Shown one piece after another: positions 19,829 through 29,130 of a stretch of DNA of 64,000 bases. Below the pieces are notes generated by a model. That model did not search any database, was not told the origin of the DNA, and saw only the letters and a program-made list of their open reading frames with translations. Positions within the stretch are counted from its first letter, which is position 1; every line of letters begins with the position of its first letter. Location: NCBI GenBank assembly GCA_028282295.1, contig JANQIE010000085.1:16590-80589 (forward strand), in the 5' to 3' direction. Position numbers and translations under genes: made by a program. Source of the stretch: Desulfobacterales bacterium (GTDB lineage Bacteria; Desulfobacterota; Desulfobacteria; Desulfobacterales; JANQIE01).

Positions 19829-21412
19829 TCAGATACTTAGCTGTTTCAACCGCCGTTTGCCCAGCAGCGTGTCGAACACGGCCCGTGACAGGATCAGTGC
19901 GGTGAACAGGCTCGACACGACCCCTAAACTCAGGGTCACGGCAAAACCCTTCACCGGTCCGCTACCAAAGGCGTAAAGCACCAGGGCAGCAATAAACGTG
20001 GTGACATTGGCGTCCAGAATGGTCAAAGTGGCGCGGTCATACCCGGCATCCACGGCAGCCCGCGCGGATTTGCCGATGCGCAGCTCTTCCCGGATCCGTT
20101 CGAAGATCAGCACATTGGCGTCGACGGCCATGCCGATGGTTAAAATGATCCCGGCAATGCCGGGCAACGTCAAGGTGGCATCGAACGCCGCCAGACCGCC
20201 GGCAATCAGGATGATGTTGACGATCAGGGCCAGATTGGCAATCAAACCGGCCCCCTTGTAATAGATCATCATGAAAAGGATGACCAGGGCACCGCCGATG
20301 AGCATGGAGACGAGCCCTTTGCGGATGGAATCGGCACCCAGGGAAGGGCCGACTTTCTTTTCGTATAGCGTTTCCACCGGTGTTGGAAACGCTTCACGCA
20401 GCACCAGGGCCAGATCCTTGGCGCTTTCGTCGGTGAACTGACCGCTGATGATGGCATCGCCGGCAATTTTTTGCCGGATAACCGGGGCTGAATAGACCTC
20501 GTTGTCCAACACGATGGCCAGTCGTTTGCCGACGTTGGCCTCAGTCAGGCGTTCAAAAATGCGCGCCCCTTTGCGGTCGAATTTTATAGCGACGATCGGT
20601 TCGTTGGTTTGCTGGTCGAATTGCACGCGCGCTTCGGTTAAATACGCCCCGGTCAGTTCCGCTCTTTTTTTAAGCAGAATCGGTTGCCCCTTGGCGTCCG
20701 AACTTTTGTTGTTGAAATATAAAACCTGACTGCCCGGCGGGACCCTGCCTTGCAGGGCGCTGTTCAGATCGTTGATTTCGTCCACCAGTTTGAATTCAAT
20801 CTGGCCGGTTCGCACCAGCAGGTCTTTGACTTTGCTTTCATCCTTGATGCCGGGCAGTTGCACGATGATCTGTTTTTCCCCCTGGGGCCGGATATCCGGT
20901 TCACGCGTGCCGGTAAAATCGACACGGTTGCGGATCTTATTCAGGGCCTGATCGGCAGCTTGCCGTTTGAGGCGCTGCACCTCTTCGGGGGTGAGGGTCA
21001 AATCGAAGGTGCTGTGATCGACATCCTTGCGGGTCTCTATTTTCAGGGTGGGGTAGTCGTCTTCAAGCAGTTTTTGCAGCTTGTCCAGTTCCGTGTTGGC
21101 GCTGGTTGTGATTTGGATATGGGTGGGACCCGGCTTCTTGATACCGGCAACGCGAATGCGGTCCTTGCGCAAGGTGCGCCGCAATTCGTCATACATGCGA
21201 TTGACTGTATCAGCGACGGCTTTGTCGGTATCGACCTCCAACACCAGATGCAGGCCCCCCTGCAGATCGAGCCCCAGATTGATTTTTTTATGCGGCCAAA
21301 GGGTCGGATCCTCTAATTGTTGTGACACCATGTGGACGGTCGGCATCACACAGATGATTGCGGCCACCAAAACCGCCGCAATAAAGACCGCTCTCCATGA
21401 AAAGTTGCTCAA
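19829..21412 (-). CDS. secD: Protein translocase subunit SecD
   Basis: A 527-residue inner-membrane RND-type protein using the proton motive force to aid late steps of Sec export. It has one N-terminal TM, a large periplasmic domain with LGLDLQGGLHLVLEVD (about 46) and DFTGTREPDIRPQG, and five C-terminal TMs with GMAVDANVLIFERIREEL. The start is a TTG (21412), supported by AAAGGA eight bases upstream and by the family N-terminus. It is followed by secF. Confidence 0.96.
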   Translation of the reverse strand: MSNFSWRAVFIAAVLVAAIICVMPTVHMVSQQLEDPTLWPHKKINLGLDLQGGLHLVLEVDTDKAVADTVNRMYDELRRTLRKDRIRVAGIKKPGPTHIQITTSANTELDKLQKLLEDDYPTLKIETRKDVDHSTFDLTLTPEEVQRLKRQAADQALNKIRNRVDFTGTREPDIRPQGEKQIIVQLPGIKDESKVKDLLVRTGQIEFKLVDEINDLNSALQGRVPPGSQVLYFNNKSSDAKGQPILLKKRAELTGAYLTEARVQFDQQTNEPIVAIKFDRKGARIFERLTEANVGKRLAIVLDNEVYSAPVIRQKIAGDAIISGQFTDESAKDLALVLREAFPTPVETLYEKKVGPSLGADSIRKGLVSMLIGGALVILFMMIYYKGAGLIANLALIVNIILIAGGLAAFDATLTLPGIAGIILTIGMAVDANVLIFERIREELRIGKSARAAVDAGYDRATLTILDANVTTFIAALVLYAFGSGPVKGFAVTLSLGVVSSLFTALILSRAVFDTLLGKRRLKQLSI

Positions 21413-21723
21413 TGCTCCGTTCCTTTCTTTTGCTGTCCGGCGTCTTGTCTTTGAATTCGGCGTTCGCCGGCCGCTGGTGAGTTCGATCTAGCCGCGCGGC
21501 ATGCATCAATACCGGTTGATGGCATCCTCGTGCAAGAACACGTGTCTAACGCGTACTCCCTGCACAGCAGGCGCCGCCGGTTTGATTCTGTGGCGGCGGC
21601 CCACTTTGCCCGGGCACCAACTAACAAAACGCAATCCAGGGGCGCTGTTTGGCGCGCTTTCAGGATAAGTCGCACGACCCGTGCATAGACGCCCATGTAT
21701 ACAAGACGAGACCGTCGCGAAAT
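21413..21723. other. Intergenic gap between yajC and secD, no gene seen
   Basis: This 311-bp gap contains a 95-codon minus-strand frame ending in the secD TTG start, but its Arg/Ser/Ala-rich low-complexity composition looks non-coding. A GC-rich inverted repeat (GCCGCCGCCACAG...CCGGCGGC) lies near 21573-21600. No tRNA or known RNA family is recognised. Confidence 0.5.
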
Positions 21724-22110
21724 CTATTTGGAATCGTTTGAATCTTTTTTTTCGTCTTTTTTCTTTTCGTCTTTTTTCGGCTGGGACTGGGCCGCGGGTT
21801 TGACCAGCGTCGAAACGTTGGCGCGATTGACTTTTACCCGCACTTTGTCGGCGATTTCCACGGTCAGCACATTTTCATCGACCCCGGTAATGCGGCCATA
21901 GATGCCGCCGCCGGTGATAACCCGATCGCCTTTTTTGAGGGCACCGAGCATTTCCCGGTGCTCTTTCTGGCGTTTTTGCTGGGGGCGAATCAACAGAAAA
22001 TAAAAGACGACGAAAATAAGAATAAACGGCAACATGCCGCCCAAACCACCGACACCGCCCTGACCGGCCGCGCCGCCGGATGTACCCATTGCGTATGCGA
22101 GATCGACCAA
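21724..22110 (-). CDS. yajC: Preprotein translocase subunit YajC
   Basis: A 128-residue single-TM protein associated with SecDF. The TM is LPFILIFVVFYFLLI (about 28-42), followed by RPQQKRQKEHREML, GDRVITGGGIYGRITGV and the NVSTL strand, the complete YajC core. A Lys/Asp-rich tail of about 25 residues closes it. The start is TTG at 22110, with AAGGAGG seven bases upstream. The ATG at 22089 lacks a ribosome-binding site. Confidence 0.93.
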   Translation of the reverse strand: MVDLAYAMGTSGGAAGQGGVGGLGGMLPFILIFVVFYFLLIRPQQKRQKEHREMLGALKKGDRVITGGGIYGRITGVDENVLTVEIADKVRVKVNRANVSTLVKPAAQSQPKKDEKKKDEKKDSNDSK

Positions 22111-22184
22111 AACAAAACCTCCTTAACCCGAATTAAATGTATTTTTTGAATCTGTTTGTGTTATTTTTTTTAAAAAATGGCGCA

Positions 22185-22213
22185 CATATACTTTAATTTA
22201 TTGATGACGTCAA
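22185..22213 (-). promoter_or_regulatory. Sigma-70 promoter for yajC-secD-secF
   Basis: On the minus strand TTGACG (22208-22213) and TATATG (22185-22190) are separated by exactly 17 bp, in an AT-rich stretch about 75 bp before yajC. Confidence 0.65.
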
Positions 22214-22270
22214 ATCATTCTTGCCGGTGGTTGGGGACTGGTGAACTTTCAAGACGTGGGATTGCAGCTT

Positions 22271-22367
22271 GTGTCCATCCGCAAATAGCATCTTTTGGTT
22301 CAGACCAAGGTCGCAATCGGGCTACGGTCTTGGCCTGAACCAAAAGCGACTATTTGCGGCTGGACAC
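22271..22367. repeat. Nested palindromic element, family 1, copy A (short form)
   Basis: This 97-bp element is bounded by GTGTCCATCCGCAAATAG and CTATTTGCGGCTGGACAC. An inner arm pair TTTTGGTTCAG and CTGAACCAAAA is followed by ACCAAGG...CTTGG. The change of GGAAATAG to GCAAATAG relative to other copies is matched on the opposite arm, so pairing is preserved. It lies between the LysM-like gene and yajC and lacks the central GTAGC hairpin seen in the longer copies. Confidence 0.8.
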
Positions 22368-22388
22368 GAACTTACGACATTTCGGTGG

Positions 22389-23153
22389 TTACTGCTCGGC
22401 CGGTATCCACAGATTTTCGCCGTCGAACTGGATCATGTTCACATTTTGATAATCGATGCTGTCCAGCAGTTCAAATACCCTTCCCATGTTGTAGACGACA
22501 ATCTTGGTCAACGGTTCCAGCAGGTTCAGGTCGGACGACAGTTTTTTTTCCTGTATATTATAAATGTAGACCATTCGTTCCGAAAACTTCAGCAGTTTGC
22601 CGATCCCGGAGCTATAGCCCGAGGCGGCCGGCTCATCCGACCGGGGGGACAATTCCACCCCTTTGCGGTAAAAATAGTCTTTCAAGAGTTTAAAATGGAT
22701 GTTCCAGATGTTGTCGCCGGGCTGGACGACGTGGATGCCGTAGAGGGCATCCTTGGATGCGGATGAGTCTGTTGCGGCGATATCTTTCTCCACAACTTCG
22801 CCTTCTTTAAGTTTGATTTCGTCCAGAATCGTCTGCATGCGCACCGTGGTGTCCCCCACCTTGATCGATTCGTCGGGCTTGACCAGCGCATCGAGCCCCT
22901 GCCCGACCCCAAGCTCGTCCTTGCGCGCTTGCATGATCGACTTCAGATCTTCATCTTTTTCAAGTTGGTCGTAATCGATCACCGTTTCCGGTTCAACCGC
23001 CACCTGCGTTTTGGGTGCGACTTGCGCGGCCGGTTGGACGGGCGTTTTACGGGAGAAGAATTGGGATGCAACTATGATAGCGATGAGAACCACCGCCAGG
23101 CACATGACGATGAAGAACATTTTGCGCGATGAATCCAATGGCTGTTTCGGCAT
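22389..23153 (-). CDS. Membrane-anchored protein with a LysM-like domain, unknown function
   Basis: A 254-residue protein with one N-terminal TM (FFIVMCLAVVLIAIIVASQFF, about 12-32) and a Pro/Gln/Val linker. A mid-region LysM-type motif is visible (YGIHVVQPGDNIWNIHFKLL, about 138-157). A conserved C-terminal part follows (MVYIYNIQEKKLSSDLNLLEP ... NLWIPAEQ). It is probably in the periplasm, anchored in the inner membrane and near peptidoglycan. The ATG at 23153 lies four bases after the rng stop, so the two are probably co-transcribed. The family is recognised only as LysM-like. Confidence 0.7.
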   Translation of the reverse strand: MPKQPLDSSRKMFFIVMCLAVVLIAIIVASQFFSRKTPVQPAAQVAPKTQVAVEPETVIDYDQLEKDEDLKSIMQARKDELGVGQGLDALVKPDESIKVGDTTVRMQTILDEIKLKEGEVVEKDIAATDSSASKDALYGIHVVQPGDNIWNIHFKLLKDYFYRKGVELSPRSDEPAASGYSSGIGKLLKFSERMVYIYNIQEKKLSSDLNLLEPLTKIVVYNMGRVFELLDSIDYQNVNMIQFDGENLWIPAEQ

Positions 23154-23157
23154 GCTA

Positions 23158-24618
23158 TTAACCCCTGTTGATGCGACTGTCACCCGGCCCCATGCGGCGG
23201 TCGCCCTCGATGCGGATCGATAGATCCCGTCGTTGCTCAAGATCGAGAATTTCTTTACGTTTGCGGTTTTGCAGATAATCGGCGACTTCCACCGGCAACA
23301 CGCCGGTCACTTTGTGCGTCTCGGGCTTCAAGGTTTCCAGGCGCAGTCTGCGCAAAAAACTCAAGGCGAGCATTTCCGTGGACGGCACCAATCCCTTGCC
23401 CTGGCATTGCGGACAGGTGTGGAAATTGACAAATTCGATCGACGGCCGCAGGCGTTGACGATTCATCTCCAACAGCCCGAATCGCGACAGACGGCCCACC
23501 TTGCTGCGGGCGCGGTCGGTGCGCATATGCTCTCTGAGCGTTCGTTCAATCTGGGCCCTGTTTTTGGGCTCGCGCATATCGATAAAATCGATGACAATCA
23601 AGCCCCCCATGTCGCGTAAGCGCAACTGGCGCGCGATTTCCTCGGCAGCATCCAGATTGGTCATCAGTGCGGTTTTTTCGATCGACCGTTCGCGCGTGCC
23701 CTTGCCGGAATTGACGTCGATGGCGACCAGGGCTTCGGTTTGTTCGATGACGATGCTGCCGCCGGATTTGAGATTGACGCGGCTTTCGAAAATCGACGCG
23801 ATCTGGCTTTCCAGTTGGTATTTGGTGAAAATCGGCTTGGCGCCCTTGAACAGTTTTACAATATTACTACTACGCGGGGAGATCAGACTGACGAACTCCT
23901 TTACTTCCCGGAAGATCGAAGGATCGTCGATAAGAATCTCACTAATTTCAGGCGTCAGATAATCGCGAATGGAGCGCACCGATAAATTGCGTTCCTTATA
24001 CATGAGCGTCGGCGCTTCGGCCTTGGTGCTTTTTTTGGCGATGTTTTTCCACATGCGCATCAGATAACGCAGGTCTTTGGAAATCTGGGTTTTGGTGCAG
24101 TTCTCTCCAACGGTGCGCACGATGACGCCGTAGTCGTCGTCAATTTTGAGCTTTTCAATGATGTCTTTTAAATTCTGACGTTTCTCCTCGTCTTCGATTT
24201 TGCGCGAAATGCCGCGATTTTTACTCCCTGGCATCAAGACGATATAGCGTCCCGGCAGGCTGATAAAGGTGGTCAGCATGGCGCCCTTTTTGCCGATCGG
24301 ATCTTTAACCACCTGCACCAGCAGTTCCTGGCCTTTTTTGACCACATGCTCGATGGAACGGTCCCTGGAATGATTTTCCTGAAAATAGTCGTGATGAATC
24401 TCCTGGATTTGCAAAAAGCCGTGCCGCTCGGCGCCGTAATCGATAAAGGCGGCTTGCAGGCTGGGCTCCACGCGGGTTACGATACCTTTATAGATATTGC
24501 CGTGGGTAATTTCGCGCGCCGCGCTCTCGATGTGAAATTCATCCAGTTTGTTCTCTTTGACCACCGCAATGCGGCACTCCTCGGGGTCGACGGCGTTGAT
24601 TAGGATTTTATATGTCAT
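23158..24618 (-). CDS. rng: Ribonuclease G/E family protein
   Basis: A 486-residue endoribonuclease. The N-terminal S1 domain (GNIYKGIVTRVEPSLQAAFIDYG, about 40-62) is followed by the RNase H-like catalytic region. That region has IEQTEALVAIDVNSGKG (acidic metal ligand) and GGLIVIDFIDM. The zinc-link CPQCQGKG motif is near 405. Its length and the lack of a long C-terminal scaffold fit RNase G rather than RNase E. The ATG at 24618 is chosen by family N-terminus (MTYKILINA); an ATG 15 codons upstream is possible. Confidence 0.93.
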   Translation of the reverse strand: MTYKILINAVDPEECRIAVVKENKLDEFHIESAAREITHGNIYKGIVTRVEPSLQAAFIDYGAERHGFLQIQEIHHDYFQENHSRDRSIEHVVKKGQELLVQVVKDPIGKKGAMLTTFISLPGRYIVLMPGSKNRGISRKIEDEEKRQNLKDIIEKLKIDDDYGVIVRTVGENCTKTQISKDLRYLMRMWKNIAKKSTKAEAPTLMYKERNLSVRSIRDYLTPEISEILIDDPSIFREVKEFVSLISPRSSNIVKLFKGAKPIFTKYQLESQIASIFESRVNLKSGGSIVIEQTEALVAIDVNSGKGTRERSIEKTALMTNLDAAEEIARQLRLRDMGGLIVIDFIDMREPKNRAQIERTLREHMRTDRARSKVGRLSRFGLLEMNRQRLRPSIEFVNFHTCPQCQGKGLVPSTEMLALSFLRRLRLETLKPETHKVTGVLPVEVADYLQNRKRKEILDLEQRRDLSIRIEGDRRMGPGDSRINRG

Positions 24619-24786
24619 TTGAAAACTCGTGGTGCCGGGTTTTACCGACAGGCTAGGGTCCATCCGGGTTTGCTAGTTGACTTTGCTTGAAGTATTAGAT
24701 TGTTAGGCTTAAGTCAAACTTTTTATGCCGCCGGTTCGCAGGCCGCGTCTTCCTGTCAGTGGGGTTTTCATTCTTTTGCCGCAGGG

Positions 24787-24884
24787 CAATCTCGCAGTTA
24801 GAAATCATCCGGATAATGTTGGTGGGCACGGCCCACTCTGCGTTATCAGATGTGCGCTTCAAATTTCCAAATGCGATTGTCCCG
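24787..24884. repeat. Palindromic element, family 2, degenerate copy
   Basis: The core AATCATC...GTTGGTGGGCACGGCC is shared with the element at 39759-39881. Imperfect outer arms (CAATCTCGCAGTT on the left, CCAAATGCGATTG on the right) correspond to the outer inverted repeat of that copy. It lies in the 450-bp gap between divergent rng and leuS; the rest of the gap shows no gene. Confidence 0.5.
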
Positions 24885-25065
24885 TCTTTTGCCCCGGCAG
24901 GCTTGCCAAACCACCGACATTGTGGCATGAAAGAAAAATTCCAAAACGCGTGGCCTGAATCCGCTTTATTTTTCGAACGGTTACGAGTCACCCGATGCTG
25001 ATCGGACAGTGCGAAAACCGTTCAGGCGAAATAAAATCACCATCAATTCCCAGGAATGCAAAACA

Positions 25066-27672
25066 ATGGAACAGACCTACACGCCGCAACAAATAGAAGC
25101 CAAATGGCAGCAAACATGGCAGGACTGGCAATTGTTCACGGTTTCGGAAGATCCGGAAAAAGAAAAATACTATCTGTTGGAAATGTTCCCCTATCCGTCC
25201 GGCAAGATTCACATGGGACATGTCCGCAACTACACCATCGGTGATGTGGTCGCCCGCTATAAACGCATGCGCGGTTTCAATGTCCTGCACCCGATGGGGT
25301 GGGACGCCTTTGGCATGCCGGCCGAAAACGCCGCCATTGCCAACCGGACCCACCCGGCCGAATGGACTTACGAAAACATCGATACCATGCGCGCCCAGTT
25401 GAAACAGATGGGCTTTAGCTATGATTGGAACCGCGAGATCGCCACTTGCCGGCCGGAGTACTATCGCTGGGAACAGTGGCTCTTTCTCAAGATGGTTGAA
25501 AAGAACATGGCCTACCGCAAGGAATCGTTTGTCAACTGGTGCGAAGATTGCCAGACGGTGCTGGCCAACGAACAGGTGGAGGCCGGCATGTGCTGGCGTT
25601 GCGGGCAAGCGGTTCGTCAGAAAAAACTGTGGCAGTGGTTTTTCAGAATAACCGATTTTGCCGACGATCTGCTGGTCCACTGCGATCAATTGCCGGGCTG
25701 GCCCGACAAAGTCATCACCATGCAGAAAAACTGGATCGGTAAAAGCTATGGCGCCGAGATCCGGTTTGCCGTGGCGGACTCGGAACAAGTCATATCCGTG
25801 TTCACCACCCGGCCGGACACGATTTTCGGCGCCACGTTCATGTGTCTGGCTCCCGAGCATCCCCTGGTTGTCGAGTTGTCCCAAGGGACCGCCGAAGAAA
25901 ACGCGGTGCAGGCCTTTGTGGAAAAAATGGCGATGCAGGATCGCAGCGCCAAGGCGGTCGAAGGAAATGAAAAGGAAGGGGTTTTTATCGGCGCCCACTG
26001 CGTTAATCCGATGACCGGTCAAAAGATGCCGATTTATACTGCCAATTTTGCCCTGATGGAATACGGCACCGGGGCCGTCATGTCTGTACCGGCCCATGAT
26101 CAGCGCGATTTCGAATTTGCCCGCAAATACGAACTGCCCATCATTGCGGTGGTGCAACCGCAAGAAACCGCCCAGGACGAGCCCCTGACCCCGGACACAA
26201 TGGAAAAAGCGTACGTGGGCGAGGGGATAATGATCAATTCCGGGCAGTTCAACGGCAGTCACAACAAGCAGGCCCAGCAGGATATAACCGCCCATTTGGA
26301 AGCAAACAAGCACGGCCGCCAAACCGTGAGTTTCCGGTTGCGAGACTGGGGGATTTCCCGGCAACGCTACTGGGGCGCTCCCATACCGATGGTGCATTGT
26401 TCTATTTGCGGAATTGTGCCGGTACCTGAAACCGACCTGCCGATTTTGCTGCCCGAGGACGCGCAACTACTCGAGGGCGGCAAATCACCCCTGGCCACCC
26501 TGGAAACGTTCATCCAAACCACCTGCCCCAAATGCGGCAGCGCCCAGGCGCGCCGTGAAACCGATACCATGGATACCTTTGTCGAATCTTCCTGGTACTT
26601 CGAGCGGTACTGCAGCCCGCGTTACGAAGACGGCATGTTCGACAAAGCCGCCGTCGATTACTGGATGCCGGTGGATCAGTACATCGGTGGGGTGGAGCAT
26701 GCCATTTTACATCTGTTGTATTCCCGTTATTTCACGCGCGTGTTGCACGAACTCGGCCTGGTCAGTTACAAGGAGCCGTTCACGCGGCTGCTGACCCAGG
26801 GGATGGTCTGTAAAGAGACCAACGCCTGTGAGACCCATGGGTTTTTACACCCGGACGACGTGCAGGTCCGCGACAAGCAGCTTTTCTGCAAGATATGCGG
26901 GCAGCCGGTCACCACCGGGCGGGTCGAAAAGATGTCCAAATCCAAGAAAAATGTGATCGACCCCAATCTACTGCTGGATCGCTATGGAGCGGACACCACC
27001 CGCCTGTTTTGTCTGTTTGCCGCCCCCCCCGAGCGGGACCTGGAATGGAGCGAGCAGGGCGTGGAGGGCGGTTTCCGCTTCCTGAACCGGGTCTGGCGGT
27101 TGGCGGCCAAGTGGATCGGGATCGTCAAACCCGTAACCCCGTATGACGGCGTCCCCGGCCAACTGACCGGCGATTTGGCGGATCTGAACCGGAAGATCCA
27201 TGAAACCATTTACCGCGTAACCCGCGATATTGACGACCGGTTCCATTTCAACACGGCGATCAGCGCGGTCATGGAGTTGGTGAACGTTATGCACGGCATT
27301 GGCACCGACCATGCCGACGACGATGACACGCCCGCGGTGATGCGCGCCGCCCTGGAAACGGTGGTGGTCTTGCTGGCGCCCATCGTGCCGCATTTCGCCG
27401 AGGAGATTTGGCAGACCCTGGGGCATACCCAAAGTATTGTGTGCGCCCCCTGGCCCGCCTACCGCGAAGACGCCCTTATCAAGGACGAGGTCCTGATCGT
27501 GGTGCAGGTCAACGGTAAACTGCGCAGCCGGTTCAACCTGCCCGCGGACACCGATCAGGAAACGATCAAGCAGCAGGCATTGAGCGATGAACGAGTCCAA
27601 AGCTTTATCGCAGGCAAAACCATTCGCAAAGTGATCGTCGTGAAGAACAAGCTCGTCAATATTGTGGTGTAG
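25066..27672 (+). CDS. leuS: Leucyl-tRNA synthetase LeuS
   Basis: An 868-residue class I synthetase that charges tRNA-Leu. The HIGH-type motif HMGH is at residues 49-52 within [17 protein letters not shown]. The CP1 editing domain is present, with [20 protein letters not shown]. The KMSKS loop ([13 protein letters not shown]) is at about 625, and an anticodon-binding domain and C-terminal cap end the protein. A zinc-type CxxC pair is seen in CEDCQTVL...CWRCG. The ATG at 25066, with AGGA upstream, matches the family start; the frame is open 19 codons further upstream. Confidence 0.97.
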   Translation: MEQTYTPQQIEAKWQQTWQDWQLFTVSEDPEKEKYYLLEMFPYPSGKIHMGHVRNYTIGDVVARYKRMRGFNVLHPMGWDAFGMPAENAAIANRTHPAEWTYENIDTMRAQLKQMGFSYDWNREIATCRPEYYRWEQWLFLKMVEKNMAYRKESFVNWCEDCQTVLANEQVEAGMCWRCGQAVRQKKLWQWFFRITDFADDLLVHCDQLPGWPDKVITMQKNWIGKSYGAEIRFAVADSEQVISVFTTRPDTIFGATFMCLAPEHPLVVELSQGTAEENAVQAFVEKMAMQDRSAKAVEGNEKEGVFIGAHCVNPMTGQKMPIYTANFALMEYGTGAVMSVPAHDQRDFEFARKYELPIIAVVQPQETAQDEPLTPDTMEKAYVGEGIMINSGQFNGSHNKQAQQDITAHLEANKHGRQTVSFRLRDWGISRQRYWGAPIPMVHCSICGIVPVPETDLPILLPEDAQLLEGGKSPLATLETFIQTTCPKCGSAQARRETDTMDTFVESSWYFERYCSPRYEDGMFDKAAVDYWMPVDQYIGGVEHAILHLLYSRYFTRVLHELGLVSYKEPFTRLLTQGMVCKETNACETHGFLHPDDVQVRDKQLFCKICGQPVTTGRVEKMSKSKKNVIDPNLLLDRYGADTTRLFCLFAAPPERDLEWSEQGVEGGFRFLNRVWRLAAKWIGIVKPVTPYDGVPGQLTGDLADLNRKIHETIYRVTRDIDDRFHFNTAISAVMELVNVMHGIGTDHADDDDTPAVMRAALETVVVLLAPIVPHFAEEIWQTLGHTQSIVCAPWPAYREDALIKDEVLIVVQVNGKLRSRFNLPADTDQETIKQQALSDERVQSFIAGKTIRKVIVVKNKLVNIVV

Positions 27673-27722
27673 TACTTTTTTAAATATTACCGTTCAAAAG
27701 GAATTGACCGCGGTCAAAGGGT

Positions 27723-28244
27723 ATGGTTGAAGGATTGAAAAAAAGTCGGCACGGTCTGATTATAATTTTCATGGTTTGCCTGATGTCTTCCTGCGGGTTT
27801 CGCTTTGTCGGCGAGGGTAAATTCCCGGCCGACGTTCAGCGGATTTTTATTGCGATTTTCGAAAACCGCAGCAATGAAACCGGTGTGGAAAGCCTGTTTA
27901 CCAATGACCTGGTCGATGAGTTTACCCGCAACCGCAAAAACGCCCTGGCCGCAAAGCCGGCCGCCGATGCGCAACTACACGGTGTAATCGAGTCGATCAC
28001 GCAGGAAACGATTTCCCGCAGCGGACAGCTCAGCGCCCTTGAGCGGCGCGTCCGTGCGGCGGTGGCCCTGCGCTTGACCGATTCCAACGGCCGCCTGTTA
28101 TGGAAGCGCGAAGTGTCCGAAGAAGAAGAGTATGCCGTGGGCAGCAGTAATTCCGCAACCGAACGAAACCGCAAGGACGCCATCGAAGAACTCTCCAAAC
28201 GCCTGGCCGAGCGAATCTACGATCGCCTGACGGATGATTTCTAA
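27723..28244 (+). CDS. lptE: LPS-assembly lipoprotein LptE
   Basis: A 173-residue outer-membrane lipoprotein that plugs LptD. The signal peptide ends in the lipobox LMSSC (Cys at 24), followed by GFRFVGEGKFP, IAIFENRSNETG and a C-terminal RKDAIEELSKRLAERIYDRL helix, the LptE pattern. It is 50 bp after leuS, the common leuS-lptE neighbourhood. The Shine-Dalgarno AAGGG sits unusually close to the ATG. Confidence 0.9.
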   Translation: MVEGLKKSRHGLIIIFMVCLMSSCGFRFVGEGKFPADVQRIFIAIFENRSNETGVESLFTNDLVDEFTRNRKNALAAKPAADAQLHGVIESITQETISRSGQLSALERRVRAAVALRLTDSNGRLLWKREVSEEEEYAVGSSNSATERNRKDAIEELSKRLAERIYDRLTDDF

Positions 28245-28277
28245 GTTTGCATTAATTTATTAAAAAAAGATGATTCA

Positions 28278-28577
28278 ATGGCGAAATTGGGAACCGAAAA
28301 GAAACCGGTAAGATTCAGGGCCCAGACTGAGGAAAGGCTGCAACAGCTTGCATCGCTTTGCGACCAAAACGGATGGCAATTTATCGGAGGGTACGAACCG
28401 GACGAGCCGGAAGACATATCCGAGGTTGAGTATATGTTGAATCCAGAGGACTTTGAATCACAGCCTCGTATGAGCCATGCCGATAACAGGACCATTGCAT
28501 ATGACGGCCCAAAGATCGGCCGAAATGAGCAATGCCCATGTGGAAGCGGTAAAAAGTATAAGAAGTGTTGCCTGTGA
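28278..28577 (+). CDS. SEC-C/SWIM-type zinc-binding small protein (PBPRA1643-like)
   Basis: A 99-residue protein with a C-terminal SEC-C zinc motif, [20 protein letters not shown] (CxC...CC), as at the C-terminus of SecA. The N-terminal 70 residues ([23 protein letters not shown]) match a small stand-alone family of SEC-C proteins. The role is unknown; the motif implies zinc and perhaps protein or ribosome binding. It is 33 bp downstream of lptE. Confidence 0.8.
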   Translation: MAKLGTEKKPVRFRAQTEERLQQLASLCDQNGWQFIGGYEPDEPEDISEVEYMLNPEDFESQPRMSHADNRTIAYDGPKIGRNEQCPCGSGKKYKKCCL

Positions 28578-28644
28578 TGTGACAAAAGATTCAGCATCTG
28601 TTTTCGGCTGAAAACAGACGGTGAAGGGGGATACAGTCCTAAGA

Positions 28645-28667
28645 CGGCCGAAGCGACGCTTCGGCCG
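28645..28667. terminator. Hairpin in the gap between convergent SEC-C gene and rpsT
   Basis: A perfect 11-bp inverted repeat (CGGCCGAAGCG / CGCTTCGGCCG) is preceded by a second hairpin, CTGTTTTC-GGCT-GAAAACAG (28598-28617). Both lie between convergent genes, so they may act as terminators in either direction, although no long U-run follows. Confidence 0.4.
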
Positions 28668-28732
28668 GTGCAATTCAGCGGTGCCCGGCGGTTTGCCGGA
28701 TTCAAAATCTGAAGTTATTTTTTTCGCCAGCC

Positions 28733-28999
28733 CTAAGCTTTAAGGGCGTTGACCTTTTTGGTGAGCCGTGCGATTTTGCGGGCCGCGGTGTTGCTGTGGA
28801 GCACGCCTTTTTTGGCCGCTTTGTCGATGACCGACTGGGCGGTGTTCAAATGGCCCCGGGCGGCTTCGACGGCATTTTCGGATATGGCGGTATGCACTTT
28901 CTTGATGACGGATTTGACGCGCGTTTTAACGACACGGTTGCGCAGTCGTTGGATGTTATTTTGTCGCGCTCGTTTTAAAGCGGATTTATGGTTTGCCAA
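28733..28999 (-). CDS. rpsT: 30S ribosomal protein S20
   Basis: An 88-residue, lysine- and arginine-rich protein with the S20 pattern: MANHKSALKRARQNNIQRLRN at the start, TRVKSVIKKV in the middle, and GVLHSNTAARKIARLTKKVN at the end. It binds 16S rRNA during 30S assembly. A good ribosome-binding site (AAAGGAG) precedes the ATG. It is monocistronic, with its own promoter at 29042-29068. Confidence 0.97.
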   Translation of the reverse strand: MANHKSALKRARQNNIQRLRNRVVKTRVKSVIKKVHTAISENAVEAARGHLNTAQSVIDKAAKKGVLHSNTAARKIARLTKKVNALKA

Positions 29000-29041
29000 G
29001 GTGAAACTCCTTTCAAAGGTATTTGTTTAGAATCTGGATCA

Positions 29042-29068
29042 ATTATATAAACCCTCTGTCGATGTCAA
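29042..29068 (-). promoter_or_regulatory. Sigma-70 promoter for rpsT
   Basis: On the minus strand a perfect TTGACA (29063-29068) and a perfect TATAAT (29042-29047) are separated by 15 bp, about 43 bp upstream of the rpsT ATG. The spacing is short but the hexamers are exact. Confidence 0.65.
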
Positions 29069-29130
29069 GCGTTTTTTATCGTCAGCCAGCGCCCATACCG
29101 ATCATACCACTGGGTTGAATGCCGTAAAAC

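Noticed and set aside
21409-21696. 95-codon frame ending in the secD start codon
   Set aside because: The overlap is suggestive of coupling, but composition is low-complexity Arg/Ala/Ser and no domain or ribosome-binding site was seen.
22261-22380. CRISPR-like repeat candidates
   Set aside because: The repeated sequences are dispersed, about 10 kb apart and palindromic over their whole length, with no regularly spaced array or cas genes.
24695-24991. 98-codon minus-strand frame between rng and leuS
   Set aside because: It runs through the family 2 palindromic repeat, so it probably reflects repeat sequence rather than a gene.
24619-25065. T-box or other riboswitch upstream of leuS
   Set aside because: No T-box sequence or specifier stem was seen; the region holds a degenerate palindromic repeat.
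24988-26466. 492-codon minus-strand frame opposite leuS
   Set aside because: Long antisense frame produced by codon bias; leuS is unambiguous and the antisense product has no domain.
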